A stretch of DNA of 64,000 nucleotides from Shiraia sp. slf14 (GCA_000498155.1 AXZN01000065.1:62001-126000); one strand, 5' to 3'; counted from the stretch's first letter, positions 12,893 to 25,525 are shown. Notes: generated by a model not told the origin, from the sequence alone. Program-made: numbers and translations.

Positions 12893-13946
12893 ATGGGACG
12901 TGGACCAAAGAAGCACCAGAAGCGCCTCAGCGCCCCCTCCCACTGGCTTCTCGACAAGCTTTCCGGTATGCTCACACCAGCACGCTGTTGCCCCAGCCGC
13001 CAGCATCCAAATGCTCTTTGCGCACGCTCGACTGACATACTCCTCCAGGTGCATATGCTCCCAAGGCATCTCCCGGTCCTCACAAGCTCCGTGACTCGCT
13101 GCCTCTGATCATCTTCCTCCGCAACCGCCTCAAGTATGCCTTGAACGGACGTGAGGTCAATGCCATCCTCATGCAGCGCCTCGTCAAGGTCGACGGCAAG
13201 GTCCGCACCGACTCGACTTTCCCCACTGGTCTGATGGACGTCATCTCGATTGAGAAGACTGGCGAGAACTTCCGCCTCATCTACGACACCAAGGGCCGCT
13301 TCACGGTCCACCGCATCACCGACGAGGAGGCACAATACAAGCTCGGCAAGGTCAAGCGTGTGCAGCTCGGCAAGGGCGGCATTCCCTACTTGGTTACGCA
13401 CGATGCGCGAACGTAAGTTCCCGCCTCTATCAGCCGTTGACCAATGTGTGGGCTAGGTGTTGAGAGGGAAACCTCTTGCACCAAGCATCCGACCAGGGTC
13501 TGGCGATGTTTTGATGTGATGCTAATGATTGTGTAGAATCCGTTACCCTGACCCAGCCATCAAGGTCAACGACACCGTCAAGATTGACCTTGCCACTGGC
13601 AAGATCTCGGACTTCATCAAGTTCGACACTGGTGTCCTCGTCATGGTCACTGGTGGTCGTAACATGGGCCGTGTTGGTGTCATCACTCACCGTGAGCGCC
13701 ACGACGGAGGCTTCAACATTGTCCACTTGAAGGATGTTGTTGAGAACGAGTTCACCACCCGTGAGACCAACGTCATGTAAGTCGAATATGGCATATAGTG
13801 AGGATATGGAGCAGTTGACTAATGGGTGTTTTAGTGTCATTGGTAAGGAGAAGTCTTGGATCTCGCTGCCCAAGGGCAAGGGTGTCAAGCTGTCGATCGC
13901 CGAGGAGCGTGATCGCCGCAGGGCGTATGCCATTGCTGGCCAGTAA
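12893..13946 (+). CDS. RPS4: 40S ribosomal protein S4 (eS4)
   Basis: Component of the small cytosolic ribosomal subunit. Exons 12893-12965, 13049-13412, 13537-13776 and 13835-13946 join to 263 codons (262 aa), the expected length. Seen: N-terminus MGRGPKKHQKRLSAPSHWLL, S4-type RNA-binding stretch PLIIFLRNRLKYALNGREV, the central beta domain with YDTKGRFTVHRI, the KOW motif GGRNMGRVGVITHRERH and the basic C-terminus EERDRRRAYAIAGQ. All introns are GT..AG; the second, 124 nt, is the longest resolved in the window. The sense strand is rich in C-ending codons, as expected for high expression. Confidence 0.98.
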
Positions 13947-15228
13947 GTGTGTGGGTGGATGTAGGAAAGAAGAATAGTTTTGCCATGAGGTTCACACGAC
14001 GGTATGAGTAAAGCGACATGAGACACTCTGATACCAAAAAGCAAAAGGCGTTGGTCACTCGTGGGGAGGCTTTTGGGGAAGTTAGGCCAAGTACATTTCG
14101 TACGAATACCAAATATTTCAAATGATGAATGCAATCCCAAAAACAGTTGAAAATTGCGATCCCCATTTGGCGTGGTGGTGTGGGTTGGTGGCGCTTGCAG
14201 ACCAGGTACACAATATCGGGAGACATAAGGCGGGTCGTAAGCGGCAATATGTGCAGGGGGGAAGAAGATAGGAGAGAAGCAAGCAGCATGTAATTTTAGC
14301 AGTTTGGTATGATGATTTGCAATGATGCTGGTCGTGTGGACAGAGGAGGGTGTTGTTTGAAGCAAGTAGCAGCAGGCATTGTCAACCTGGCAATGGTAAC
14401 GAGGAGAGAGTCAAGGGATGGCCAACGATTGCGGCTATGTAGCGGGCAGAGTGGTTTTGATTGCGGCGGCCATGCAAGAGAAGAGTGAGACACGGCTGGC
14501 CTGTGCGACAACGACGACACAAGACAGACACTGATGAGACGACATGGGCGACGTGGATGTTGAACGTGGTGGCGCTGCGGCCATGGAAAATGCACCAAAG
14601 CCATGGCATGTATGTATGGAAGATTCGCTATGGATGAATCAAGATAGCGGATGCGATACGGAACCGTTAGTCCATATCTCTCTCTGCAACGGCGTCATCT
14701 AGGCAACGTCCCATCGCATTCCCGCGCCGCCGTGTCATTGGCTGCTGCCAACAAACCTGCTGGACTTGTCTTGTTCTGTCCTGTCTTCCTGTCTTGCTGT
14801 CTCTAGTTTACTGCTGCTACTGCTGTCACCTCAACCAAGCCTACGCTTCCCCGCAACACGGCTTCTCGCCAACCTCCCTCTCTCTCTCTCTGCCTCTCTC
14901 CGTCTCTCTCTTCACCCCCTCCACCGGCGTCGCGTGTCTGTCAATTCTTGCGCCTGTTGTCGCGGAAGCCCAATGTCACTGCAAGCATCGCCTGTGCAAC
15001 CCCGATCGTCGCTCGTTTCACGTCTGAGGCTCCGCGCGTAGGCCCGTTTTCGACTGCGCCCACGTTTGCGCTTCTCTTGGACGGCTGCACCCGAACCCGT
15101 TCCTACATCTCGACTATCGCTGAACCACCAACCTTCAATTCACCCCCTTCCTCCCAAAGAGTCCTGAGAGAGCCCGTGTCTGGCGCGCCGGCCACTCTCC
15201 CACCAGACTCGCGCTTTCCTTCGCCACC
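13947..15228. other. Intergenic, CT-rich leader of the palI gene
   Basis: About 1.3 kb. The proximal part (about 14,750-15,200) is strongly pyrimidine-rich with runs of CT dinucleotides around 14,875-14,915, typical of fungal promoter or 5' UTR sequence. ORFs here are low-complexity by-products of the CT bias; no gene can be supported. Confidence 0.5.
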
Positions 15229-17573
15229 ATGCTCCGCCCGGCCACCCCTTTATCCATACTATTCTTCGTCGCCTTCTGTTTGCTGCTGCTCTCCACCCTG
15301 TCCACGCCCGTTATCAAGAGTATTCCACTGGCCACCTATCGCGGTATCAACTTTGGCGTTCTGGGCTATTGCGAAAATGGCGGGTGCAAGGGGCCCATGA
15401 TTGGCTATGACACTGGTATGTTTGTCGTCCTTGACCTTACTGCGCTCATGTCTCGAGCTCCAAGACAGAGCCAGAACCACTCGCCCAGAAACTGACCATT
15501 GATTCAGAGAGTCTGTTTGGAGATGCTCGCGAGTCCGACTTCTCTCTCCCTGCAAACTCGCGCCATGCCCTGTCGTCGATTTTGATCGTCCACCCAGTCG
15601 CTGCGCTCATGACGCTGATATGCTTCGCGCTCGCTGTGGCCGCCCACTTTCACTCGCCAGCCCATTCGCCGCGATATTTGCTTGCCCTACTCATCTTCAC
15701 TTTTCCCACGCTACTCGTCTCGTTGCTTGCGTTCCTCGTCGACATTCTACTCTTCGTGCCGCACGTTGCTTGGGGAGGATGGATCGTGCTCGCGGCCACC
15801 ATTATCATCGTCGCCAGTGGCATTGTCACATGTGCCATGAGGCGCACACTGGTCAGCCGTAAAGCGAGAAAGAGGCGCATCGCCGAAAATGACGAAATGA
15901 ACGGCCAAACATACTATGCTAACCGCGCCAACCCTGCGACCATCACCAGCGAGTTCCCCAAGGCTGAATCACCCCCGCCGCTCTCTGGCGATACCGTCAT
16001 GTCTGCGAACAAGGGCAATGATTACGCATCCTTCGACACACGCAAGCAAAACACGGTAGACGACATGACGCCTCTCAATCAACGAAACCCTTCTCTCAAA
16101 ACCGTCAGCAGTGCTGGAGAGAATAGACCAGAGAACATGGGTCCTCCCAATCGTGGACCTTCAGGCCGTCGACAGCCAGTCGATCAGTATGGAAATCCAA
16201 TTCCTCCAATGCCCAATGACAACTACATGATGAATGGCCCTCCACGCGGCCCTCCGCCAGGTCGAGGTGTTCCTTATCGTGGACGAGGTGGTCCACCGCG
16301 AGGTGGCCCTTATGGTGGGCCAAGAGGCGGATACGGTCCCGGTCCAAGAGGAGGCATGCGAGGCCCACCACCTCCGGGTTGGAATGGTAATGGACGAGGC
16401 ATGCGTCCCCCTCCAGGAGGTCCTAACGGACCAGGTCCTGGCCGAGGAGCCCCACCACCTGGTTACAACAACTATGCTGGAGGTCCTCCTCCAAGGGAAG
16501 GCTCGCCATACGATAACAGAGGCCCGTCACCACTAGGTCCTATGCCAATTGGACAAGCTATTGAGATGGATAATCGTACTGGAACTCCGCCAATCAACAA
16601 CCAAAACTACGGTCTGAGAGAAAGCGATGGTGATGTCCAAGGCATGTTGGCGTTGCAACAAGGTGGTTTCCCTGCCGGTGCACCGCAAAGGCGACCCTCT
16701 AATGGGCCTATGAGTCCGACAAGCGAGTATTCTGTAGAGTACGGACAACCCAGATGGAAATTTCTTCATGCATTTGACTAACACGAGCACAGTGACCCAC
16801 AACATCAACAGCAACAACAACAGCAGCAACAGCAACAATATGTTCCAGCTCGAGCAGCATGGGCCAATCAAAAGAATCAATCTGACCAAACCCTGACCAC
16901 CTTGAACAACAGCAACAGTAGCCGTGGTCTGTCTCCAATCCAGGATTCACCAGTAGAACTTCCTGCCCAACTGAACCAGAGTCCATTAAGAGGGCCTGCT
17001 CCTAGCAATAACCCTGAGCCCAGCTCAGATTACTATGAAGATGTAGATCCTAGATTTGCTGAACCTAGTAGGGCAAATGCGCCTCCCATGCCAACCTCTT
17101 TGATGCCAGGAGGCTATTCTGCCAATGCAAACGGCTCCAATCCGAATTTCCTTTCTGCAAATCCACCTCCACCCCTAAACACCAGTGATCCAAACCTTCC
17201 ACGCACAGCCTCTTACGACGATTTGCCAGAGGGTTCCCGCTCACCTGCTGCGTCAGAAGCCTCGCATTTCACTTCGGTGTCACAACGGCCTGTCAATCCT
17301 AACTGGAGACCGGATATGCCTGCGCCTGCTGGTCAATTCGGTCCTTATAATGGCCAAGGACGGAGGCCTATGAGACAGGAAGATGTTATTCTTGAGGCGA
17401 ACGCAGCGAACCCCGACTTTGCAATCCCAGGTATGCCCGGGCGAGGACGGGGTCGAGGCAGGGGAGGAAGAGGAAGAGGCGGACCTATGGGACCACCACC
17501 ACCAGCTACGATGATGGGCCCTGGACCAGGTCTCAGTAGCCAGTCGAGATATCCTGGCGCTAACGCCTTGTAA
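15229..17573 (+). CDS. palI: pH-response regulator protein PalI/Rim9 (SUR7/PalI family)
   Basis: Plasma-membrane component of the Pal/Rim alkaline-pH sensing pathway, thought to help position the sensor PalH/Rim21. Exons 15229-15415, 15508-16738 and 16793-17573 join to 733 codons (732 aa). Seen: a first transmembrane segment (about 7-27), an extracellular loop with the family pattern FGVLGYCENGGCKGPMIGYD, then three more membrane helices at about 83-110, 115-148 and 149-172, followed by the basic MRRTLVSRKARKRR stop-transfer. The long cytosolic tail is disordered: a Pro/Gly/Arg-rich part (about 245-380), a poly-Gln run at the start of exon 3, and a terminal RGRGRGRGG repeat. The ATG sits in a CCACC context. 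The tail is long, as usual in filamentous fungi versus yeast Rim9. Confidence 0.92.
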
Positions 17574-18118
17574 CATTCCAGCGGTCAACATCTTATCCTG
17601 TCATTGTACAAAACATTCAGCTGCTAGTTTTGCGCCTGCATCACCATGTCGACACACGACACAGCAACACGACACAAAAGTGTTTGCTATTCCTCTTCCC
17701 CCTTTTTTCTTGGCATTTTTCTCCTTTTCGAAATATGCTATATTATAATTTCTAGTACATTTCGACGTTTCTACCGTGGTGATCGAACTGTCCCGCACAC
17801 ACACCACACTACCACCGGGAGACCGTAGGAAGCAAAACGAGCGAGCGAGCCCATCTCCATGCGCACATGTGCAAAAAGCTCATTCACAATTCTATCTTGT
17901 CTCCTTCCTTCTTTTTGCATTACCATTCTCCTCACGAACACGATTTATTATACACCTGCCTCTTTCTTCTTCTCGTTTTTCTCCTTCTTTTTCTTCCCCA
18001 TTTCTTTTTTTTTTCTTCTTTCTTGGGTCGGAACCTTGGATTCTGTTCTGCTTCTTTGTTTTACCTTAGATGCGCTCGGTTTGAGAAGTGCGGCATTTTC
18101 CCGCCCCATGCGCAGACA

Positions 18119-18130
18119 GGGGGGGGGGGG
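18119..18130 (+). repeat. G homopolymer run
   Basis: Twelve consecutive G bases, directly visible, in the 3' intergenic region. Length may be uncertain because homopolymers are error-prone in assemblies. Confidence 0.8.
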
Positions 18131-18284
18131 AAGTGTGAGAGCAAGGGATTTCAGGGCATAAATGCGGAAATGTAATGCGATGCCAATGTACATAGTCTCT
18201 GAGTGATGGAAATGGGACGGGGCGTCGCGGGACTAGGGACTTTTCAAAGGGATTGGGAAGGGAAGGGAAAGGGTTAGGGTACAG

Positions 18285-18309
18285 ATAGGATAGGATAGGA
18301 TAGGATAGG
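18285..18309 (+). repeat. ATAGG pentanucleotide microsatellite
   Basis: Five tandem copies of ATAGG, preceded by a purine-rich stretch with one TTAGGG-like string. The unit is not a telomeric repeat; it is an interstitial microsatellite. Confidence 0.85.
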
Positions 18310-18677
18310 GAGAAGAGAAGAAAAGAAAACAAAGTAAATGCATATGCACATGTTTTTTTTCAATCGCCGTGATGTATTGTAATGTAATGATTCTGAAGAA
18401 TTTCTTCTTCTGTTGTTTATCTGTCTATATGTGCTGTGTATATGTGTATATGTGAATGACGTTATTGTAGTGCATTCGTCCGTTGAGATGCGTGGTATCC
18501 TGTTGAAAATGCTTCACTTGCCTGCCCCCCATCTCCCAAACAAAACAAAAAAAAAGCAAAAATGCCAAAGCGGGAGCGAACATGCAAGCATACCCAGAAG
18601 AACCGATAGCCAGACTCCTTTCCCAAGCAGCGAAAGTCAAAACGTGATACGACTGAATCATAATTCAAGAAAAAGGT

Positions 18678-21600
18678 TTAAACACGATCCTCTGCAAAAT
18701 CAAGGACTTCACAATCATCCTCGAAAAACCCTTCTTCGCCAGCTTCATTCCCATCTCTCTTGACGCGTCTCCGTCTCGTGGTTACAACTACTTGCTCCAC
18801 TTCTTCCTCGCCATCACGCAACACCAGTTTGTTCTCTACTCTGGCCGCTACACCCCCGAGATCGTCGTCGCCGGAATCGTAGGTGTGCGTGACGGGCGAA
18901 GACATACGGACGGCTTCGATAGGTTGTCCGAAGAGCCATGGCGAGTCGTCGTTTTCATGGTGGAGATTGCTGGTGAGTGCTGGAACGACTGGTTGGTATT
19001 CACTGCTGCTCCCTTGGGATTCTACAAAAGGCCTGGAGTAGACGTAACGGGTAACGCGGCGGTCTGTATAAAAAGGCTGGTAAGGTGGGTTCGTTTCGAT
19101 CTCGGAGAAGCTGAGAGGTGCAAGAGCGAGCAATGCACCTTTGGTGCCTGGTTTACGCGATGGTAGAGAACGAAGTAACCATTCTCCATAAACATCCTGG
19201 AGAGTTTCCAGCTCGCCTGCTTGGGCAAATATTTGATCTGCAATGACAGGAGGAAGCGGGGTATCGCGAATAGGTGCAAGCCCAAATTCAGCTACCTTCT
19301 TCTTGGAGATGGAAGTGGCAGATGACGACTGTCCTTTACCAGTGCTGGGTCGCATCTGAACACGCCACAATTGCAAAACGCCTCCTGAGACCAAGCCAAT
19401 TGTTCCTCGGCCTTTTCCAGATAGCCATCGCACACTGTATGGCTTCACACGAATTGGTGATACAGGCAGTGCAAGTTTGTTGTCTCCCGCATGCCGAATG
19501 TTGTTGATTGACTTCCCCACACCAGCAGCAACGGCTTTACCAGATTTGGCGCCAGCAGCAGGAGTTACACCAAGGCTGCTGAGGCTGAAGCGAGATCCTC
19601 CACTGGTATTTCTCGCGCGGACAGCGTCAAGCCATGGCTTGGCGGTGCCATTGAGCGCTTGCATGGCGGAGTTGACTGCCCCGCCTCGACCAGTGCTTGT
19701 TGTCTCTTCCTTGCTAGTCGAGACTGGCTTTGCCTGGCGGATGCGTCTTGGAGGTGGCCATTGAAAGGCTGACGCTGGCATTGGGAACATATGGACGGTG
19801 CCTTTGTCGGTAATTACAGCCAATTTGTCTACTCTTGGAGTGGACCAAACTACATCGATGACACTTGTGACGGTCATACGAGCAAATCTAGCGACTTGCC
19901 GAACGTGCGGCCCAGTGACTTGATCCCGAGTAGTCTTCCGAGTTCTTCTGGAGTTCATGCGCTTCAAATCCCATACATCCTGTAGGTCGCCTTTTTTGCT
20001 TACAGTCATGAGCATAAGCCCAGACGGCGAAAACGAGAGAAAGCTGCAGCCTAATGCCGCCGGAATGGTAGCAATCGCATGTAATGCATTCTTGTTTCTC
20101 GTTTCTTCTGCTTCGAGGAGCTTTTGCAGATCATAGACGGATATGACAGTTGTTTCCTGTCTGGGTTGAGTCTGGCTATGGCCGTGGGTAGGTGGGAAGT
20201 ACTGTTGGGCGTCTTGACCATATGGTACGTTGTTTTGCCCATTAGGCTGTGGCGTCTTGCTCATGTAGCTCTTGAAGGCCTGCATACCCTTCTCCGTTGC
20301 CCATCGCGCACCCTTGATTGCAACCTGCGTCCCTTCCCTAGTAAGGCGATTGATTAGGCTATCGGCTTCAGGAGCGTCGACAGTACAATTTGCCGAGGGT
20401 TGTGGTGGAACTGTATGATGAGAGATGCCTGGTGGGCGTTCGTAGTATGGAGACGTCAAGGCAACTCCTTCAATCGCATAGAAGGGACTGGAAGCTGGTG
20501 GCGTCACGGCGAGCCAGCGATCCGATAATGAGAAGATTGGAACGCCATACTTCTCCAGAGGAATATCTTCCTGGCTTCCGTCTGCACCACTGGAAGCGCT
20601 CGAATGCAAGGGTCGATCACGCATCTGAACAGAAGTCCAGAGCTTGCCTATGCATCGATAACGCTCAGGATAGCCTTCATAATCTTTTGTGTATGGTGCA
20701 AAGACAAACACTTCACCACTAGCGCCAGAGGCAACGGCAACAAATTTACCTTTGGCATCGATCACAAATTCGCCAGCAGGAGGTGGAGGCTGAAACATGG
20801 GGCTATCGACTGGGCCGGTCAGTGGTGACAATGGGCTTCTATACAGCACTGCCAGTCTTTGTTTTTCTCTGAGGGAGTAGATTTCGACCGATGTTTGGTA
20901 GCCGGCGATCTGCGCTGTATCTTCGCCATGATTCGAGGCCGGTCGACTAGGGGATTCGGAAGCAGAGTCATCAATCACTGAAGAAGGGTTGCTGCTGCTG
21001 TTACTGCTCTGGTTGTCTTTCAACACAGGGCCATGGAGTATGAGGGCAATAAGTGGTCGAGAAGAAGCGAAGGGATCCCTCCTTGCCGTCCAAGGAAGGA
21101 TTTTGGCTCCCAGAACAGCGCCTTTGAGTCCTTCCAAACGACCTATAATGTCCAGCTTGCCCTTCTCCACCCTAAAGACATCGAGGCCTCCCTGTTGTCC
21201 GATGAGGAGGATGTTTTCGGCAGACCGAGCGGCTTCATCAGCTGCCATGTCAAGCGTATCGAAGCCACAGAAGTAGCCTCCCTCGCCTGGAGATATGCCA
21301 TGACTGGCCGCATTGTTCAAGCCAAGGTCTAGATCAGGAAGACCATAGAAATGGGCTTGTGGCTGATGTGGAAGGGGAGGATTGGCACCAAAAGGGTGTG
21401 ACGGTGGACGAGCGCCCTGATGAGAGTACATGGATGCTCTGCGGTCTCTGCTGGTGGGAGAATCACGGGGCGAGACTTCCAGTCTGCCGCCAAACGTGGA
21501 GTACTGGTCTGGGTGGCTGAGGGGCCGAGGACCTAACGGGGAGTTGGACATGGCTTGTTGTGTGTAGAGGCCATCACGGCCGCCAGGAGAGTTGTGAAGG

Positions 21601-22100
21601 GTTGGCGGGGAGCCAGCTATGGGAATGCCGCCGGTGTTGGGCGAAGCCTGGTTGGTGAAGAACGGTACCGACCTAGCCCATTCGTTTGTGTACTGGGCAG
21701 CGGTGTTTCGGGTGGCGCCCAAAGCGGACAGTAGAGGGGACGTGGTTGCATTATAAGCTGTCTGGACAGGCGGAGAGGCAGAGGAAAGGCGGGTAGCGGT
21801 GGGTGGGGACTTTGTTCTGTGTGAAGGAGTCAGCACTGTCTGACCAAGGGGCACGTCTACGAGTGGGTGTAGTCATAGCATAGGAGAGGGAGCAAAGTAC
21901 ATCTGGCGGGGGTAAATGCGAGTAACACGCTCTCCCAGTCTATCTCGTCTTCCCAACTCATGTCTCGACGTGTTGCGGCCTCGCGGCTGCGGCGTGTCCT
22001 GCACTTTTCCGCGGGTGCGCTGCTGTAGCTGCTGTTGGCGGTGGAGAGAGGTGAGGTTGGAGACGGGCGTGGGATGCTCTGTGTTGGGCGATGGGCTCAT
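18678..22100 (-). CDS. BCAS3-domain WD40-like protein (autophagy-associated family)
   Basis: Exon 22100-21901, intron 21900-21817 (donor GTACTT, branch GCTGAC, acceptor ACACAG), exon 21816-18678; 1113 codons (1112 aa). Residues 1-230 are disordered, Ser/Pro-rich. A beta-propeller-like part follows, with VEIYSLREKQRLAVLYRSPL and VFVFAPYTKDYEGYPERYRC, then the linker TREGTQVAIKGARWATEKGM, the propeller blade LGCSFLSFSPSGLMLMTVSK, the BCAS3-type C-terminal part with IRVKPYSVRWLSG, and an acidic tail with RRRRVKRDG. In animals BCAS3 works with PHAF1 at forming autophagosomes and binds phosphoinositides; for fungi that role is inference. The ATG at 22100 is used because the second exon alone would lack a methionine start. 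Confidence 0.85.
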
Positions 22101-23329
22101 TCAAATAGCTGGGTCTTGGGTAGGGCGTGGGTAGTATGGTGGTAGGCAGTGGTGGGAAGGGTGTATGGAGGGTAGGAGAGAGAGAGAGAGGGCAGCTGGG
22201 AGGATAGGCGCGGGCGAGTGAATGGCTGGCTTGGGACCAAAGGGACAAAGCGGCTGCGTCATGCGCGCAGCCGTCAAGACCCCGTGCTAAGAGCGCGCGC
22301 GTTGGAGAAAGGCACGGTTGACGGCGGCGCTATTAGTTGATGCGGGTGCCTTGTGGAAGTGTTGATATCTCGAGAGTGTGACGCTGTGTGCATGTATGTA
22401 TGTATGTCTGTAGATTAAGATGTATTTGTATATGTACTTGGACTTCATGTACTATGAGATACTTGAGAGCGTAGCGGGGTGCGATGTGCTGCGTGTCTTA
22501 CACAATAAGTATGAATGCGGGGCATTTGGAGAAAGCCGCGATTAGCCAACTACCTGTCCTGTTTCCGACTCCCTTCAGACGGCATTTCTCTACTCTATTC
22601 TCCTGGCTCGTAATACTCTACTTGGAGATGAGTATAAAGACTTCAGAGACCATCATCCCATCCATCCAAGCATCTATCCACCCACCGTTATCATTGTTGA
22701 GGGGTTAACTTATGGGTTATGCAGGGCCTCGTCGAAGCTTCAGCTCCAGCTCGAGCATATGCAAGGTCAACTGCATGTCGCCCAGGCCTGGTCCCATTCG
22801 CGCGTGCATGCATCAACACACCCCGCCCATCGCCGCCCTTTCCGCCTTTCTCCTTTGTCTTTGTCATTCTCTCAGCTCGAGTCATGGGTGTGTGCAGTTA
22901 TGCAAGACCTGCTGATCTCGTGCCATTCCGCAATGCATTCCGATCGTGACGTCGCTTCGGCACTGTCTCTAACCACACCCTAGTCATCCTCAACCTTTAC
23001 TACTAAAAGTACGACTCGACATGCAATGACTACAGAGCTGCATTAAATTACTATCGAGGTCCTATCTCCTACATGTAGTCATTTAATCGCCGCTGACATG
23101 GACATGGAGCTGAGATTCCCATTTCATTTCGCATACGAGATGCTGCAGCTTTACGAGCCGGTTATTACTTTCTGCACCTGCGACCAATCCACACAAATGT
23201 ATATTCGTCGATCTGCTTCAACACTGGCTGAGAGATGCCTTTTAAATGTTGTTGGCAGATTCATGCCCATCATATAATCAGGCAATCCCTACTTTGCATG
23301 AACCTTGCGATCTTATCAAATAACACAAT
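22101..23329. other. Intergenic upstream of BCAS3-like and SRPBCC genes
   Basis: About 1.2 kb between two divergent starts. Includes short AG and TATG/TGTA microsatellite-like stretches near 22,170-22,190 and 22,390-22,440. ORFs present are short and without recognisable family; no gene supported. Confidence 0.5.
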
Positions 23330-23938
23330 ATGACTATGACTTTCAATACTCTCCTGCTCCTCATCCTCCACTTCCATCTCATGACTGGCCAAGTAACCAA
23401 TCTGCCCAACGTTCCACCTGGCGTCTTCACAGCTGGCACCCGTCTTGAAATCAACAGTACCACAACTGCTGCCTGGAACGCCCTCACCAATTTTCCTGCA
23501 TATGCAGACTGGAATCCGTTCGTCCGTAAAGCCATCGTCTTATCACCTCTAAACATCACACTACCTGATCAATACCCTGTGCAAGGCAATAACCTTTATC
23601 TACGCAATCAGATCCCACCGTTGCCATTGCCAGTCAATAGGAACACCCCAGATAATCCATTTACTATCCAATTCGCATATGAGATCATCACTCATGTAGA
23701 CAAAGATTGGGGAAGACTGGCATGGAAGTATTATGCAGAAGACTTGTTACAAGCAGAGAGGTGGCAAGCAATTAGTGACTTGGGAGATGGAATGATGCTA
23801 TACGAAAGCAGAGAAGTATTCAGCGGTCCCCTTGCTGAAACTCTCAAAGCCACTATGGGCGAAGGTTTACAACAAGGTTTCGATGCACAGGGCCAAGGGC
23901 TGAAATTACTACTCGAAGGTAGTCAGGCAGCCCTCTAA
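23330..23938 (+). CDS. Small secreted protein with SRPBCC/polyketide-cyclase-like fold
   Basis: Single exon, 202 aa. The first about 20 residues (MTMTFNTLLLLILHFHLMTG) form a signal peptide. The mature part shows the pattern of the START-like SRPBCC superfamily: a start strand with FTAGTRLEINSTTTAAWNAL, then FPAYADWNPFVRKAIVL, a middle beta region and a long C-terminal helix beginning about ETLKATMGEGLQQGF. These proteins bind hydrophobic ligands in a cavity; the ligand here is unknown. A second in-frame ATG lies two codons downstream. The stop codon is only 33 bp from the stop of the convergent enoyl-CoA hydratase gene, so transcripts probably overlap. Confidence 0.8.
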   Translation: MTMTFNTLLLLILHFHLMTGQVTNLPNVPPGVFTAGTRLEINSTTTAAWNALTNFPAYADWNPFVRKAIVLSPLNITLPDQYPVQGNNLYLRNQIPPLPLPVNRNTPDNPFTIQFAYEIITHVDKDWGRLAWKYYAEDLLQAERWQAISDLGDGMMLYESREVFSGPLAETLKATMGEGLQQGFDAQGQGLKLLLEGSQAAL

Positions 23939-23971
23939 TATTGCTGCGACTCAAAGGAAGAATACAACACC

Positions 23972-25007
23972 TCAAATCTTCGCCCTAGCCTTACTCTTCT
24001 CCTCCATCTCCTTCCTCTTCTGCTCGAATCGCTTCTTGGGCGCACCCTCTACGAATCTTTCTGCCAACGCATCCACGGCATTCACCACTGCAATCATCCT
24101 TGCATCCCGTATCGGCGCATTCTGCAACCTCTTCATCTCAATCATGCTCTTCCCATCGTTCAACTTGAGCTGCTCTTCCAAGAACGAGATGACCTTGCCT
24201 TGAAACTCGTCACCCGTCGCGTCCCATACATAATTGTACAAGCCCGCGTCTTCAAGTTCCTTGGCCGATAATTTCCGTCCAAACATCAAAAAGTCATTCG
24301 CGCGGTGAATTCCAATAGACTGCGCAAACGATATGGCAGATCCATTCTCAGGCACGAGACCTAGCGCACTGAACGGACATTGCAACCACGCCGTACTCGA
24401 CGCAAGAACGATATCCGCAATACCCGGGAACCAAGCTGCGCCACCCCCAACAGCAGGTCCATTGAGAGCGAGAATAAGAACTTTCTTATGATCGATCATG
24501 GAGCGAAGCAACTCCAGCGCTATAAGCACATCAGCTATTACTCGTAATCCTTACCCAAAGGCAAAAATAAATACCATAATTAAACCTCCCCAAAAAAGCC
24601 AACTTCTTCTCCCCCAGATTTTTAAACTCGTCAGGCTGTGCATTGCGATCAGCAGATGCTACATTCATTCAAAAAATCCTACACATCAATCACCATCATT
24701 TCGGAAATTAAAATCAACATACTCCGCTGAGTGATGCCACACCTCGTACATCTGCGCCTGCAGAAAAGAAGCGTCCTTCGCCTGTGAGGACGGTGAAGAC
24801 TGTCTCGGGATGGTCGTTTAACACGCGTAGTGCTGCAACTGTGTCGGGGATGAGGTTGCCGCCGAAAGAATTGAGGGCTTTGGGGCGGTTGAACTGAAGT
24901 TGTTAGCACGCTGTATTGGTATAGTCTAGAGATGGGAATAGACAAACTTTGATGATTCCAATCTGCCCTCTGATTTCAAACTTGATGTCTGCGTATTCTG
25001 ACGCCAT
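23972..25007 (-). CDS. Enoyl-CoA hydratase/isomerase family protein, probably peroxisomal
   Basis: Crotonase-fold enzyme of fatty-acid beta-oxidation. Exons 25007-24948, 24893-24723, 24635-24575 and 24519-23972 join to 280 codons (279 aa). Introns: 24947-24894 (donor GTTTGT), 24722-24636 (donor GTATGT, branch GCTGAT, acceptor CACAG) and 24574-24520. Seen: FNRPKALNSFGGNL, the CoA/oxyanion-hole segment GRFFSAGADVRG, the second oxyanion motif LALNGPAVGGGAAWF and the catalytic-region segment ALGLVPENGSAISFAQSIGI. The C-terminus KARAKI ends in AKI, a known peroxisomal PTS1-type tripeptide in yeasts, so peroxisomal import is likely. Resembles Eci1/Dci1-like fungal proteins; hydratase versus isomerase cannot be decided. 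Confidence 0.9.
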
Positions 25008-25525
25008 GGTGATTTCCTCTTCTTACAAAGCGCGTTCGATTGCACAATTACGATGAATTTTACACTTTTCGAAATCACTTTTGATGGCAGATGGAGATCT
25101 GCAAGGGAAATCTGACGGGTTGGCAATCTCCAGAGACCCTTTGAAGTTGCCGTCGATAAACCGACTGGGAAGTAGTTGGCCCCCGCAAATCGCGATCTGG
25201 GCCTCGGTTCGGATGTAAGATGGATCCTCCGTAATTTACGCGGTTTCGAGTCAGTCTTATCAGAAATTTGGTTGGTGGTCTTCCTGTTCTTTTCAATGTG
25301 TGCCTGACATGTCAATATCCTTTGTTGTTGTTGAACTATTGAAAGTGGTCAAGTTGCTTGGAGTGAAAGAGGCGTCGCGTGGACCTCGGTTCCACCGAAA
25401 CCGTATCACAAAACGTCCTCACGTGCTCCTATATTCATCCTGTCATCATTACATTCATTCGTCCTGATATATCTGGACGGCTAGAGTAGAATCGCTGCGT
25501 AATATAGTACATGCCTATGCTCCCT
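25008..25525. other. Intergenic between enoyl-CoA hydratase start and UbiB-family stop
   Basis: Both flanking genes are on the minus strand. A 129-codon open frame at 24926-25315 overlaps the hydratase first exon in another frame and has no family resemblance, so it is not called. Nothing else seen. Confidence 0.5.

Larger units (their letters stand above)
17574..18677. other. Convergent intergenic region with simple repeats
   Basis: 3' regions of palI (plus) and the BCAS3-like gene (minus). Contains long T/C-rich tracts (about 17,890-18,060), a 12-base G run at 18119-18130 and a short ATAGG microsatellite at 18285-18309. No gene supported. Confidence 0.6.

Noticed and set aside
14766..15400. 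Overlapping plus-strand ORFs before palI
   Set aside because: CT-rich leader sequence gives Leu/Ser/Pro runs; the palI start with a CCACC context lies at 15229.
18285..18309. Possible telomeric repeat
   Set aside because: The unit is ATAGG, not TTAGGG; it is an interstitial microsatellite between two genes.
24926..25315. Minus-strand ORF of 129 codons
   Set aside because: Overlaps the first exon of the enoyl-CoA hydratase in another frame and has no domain resemblance.
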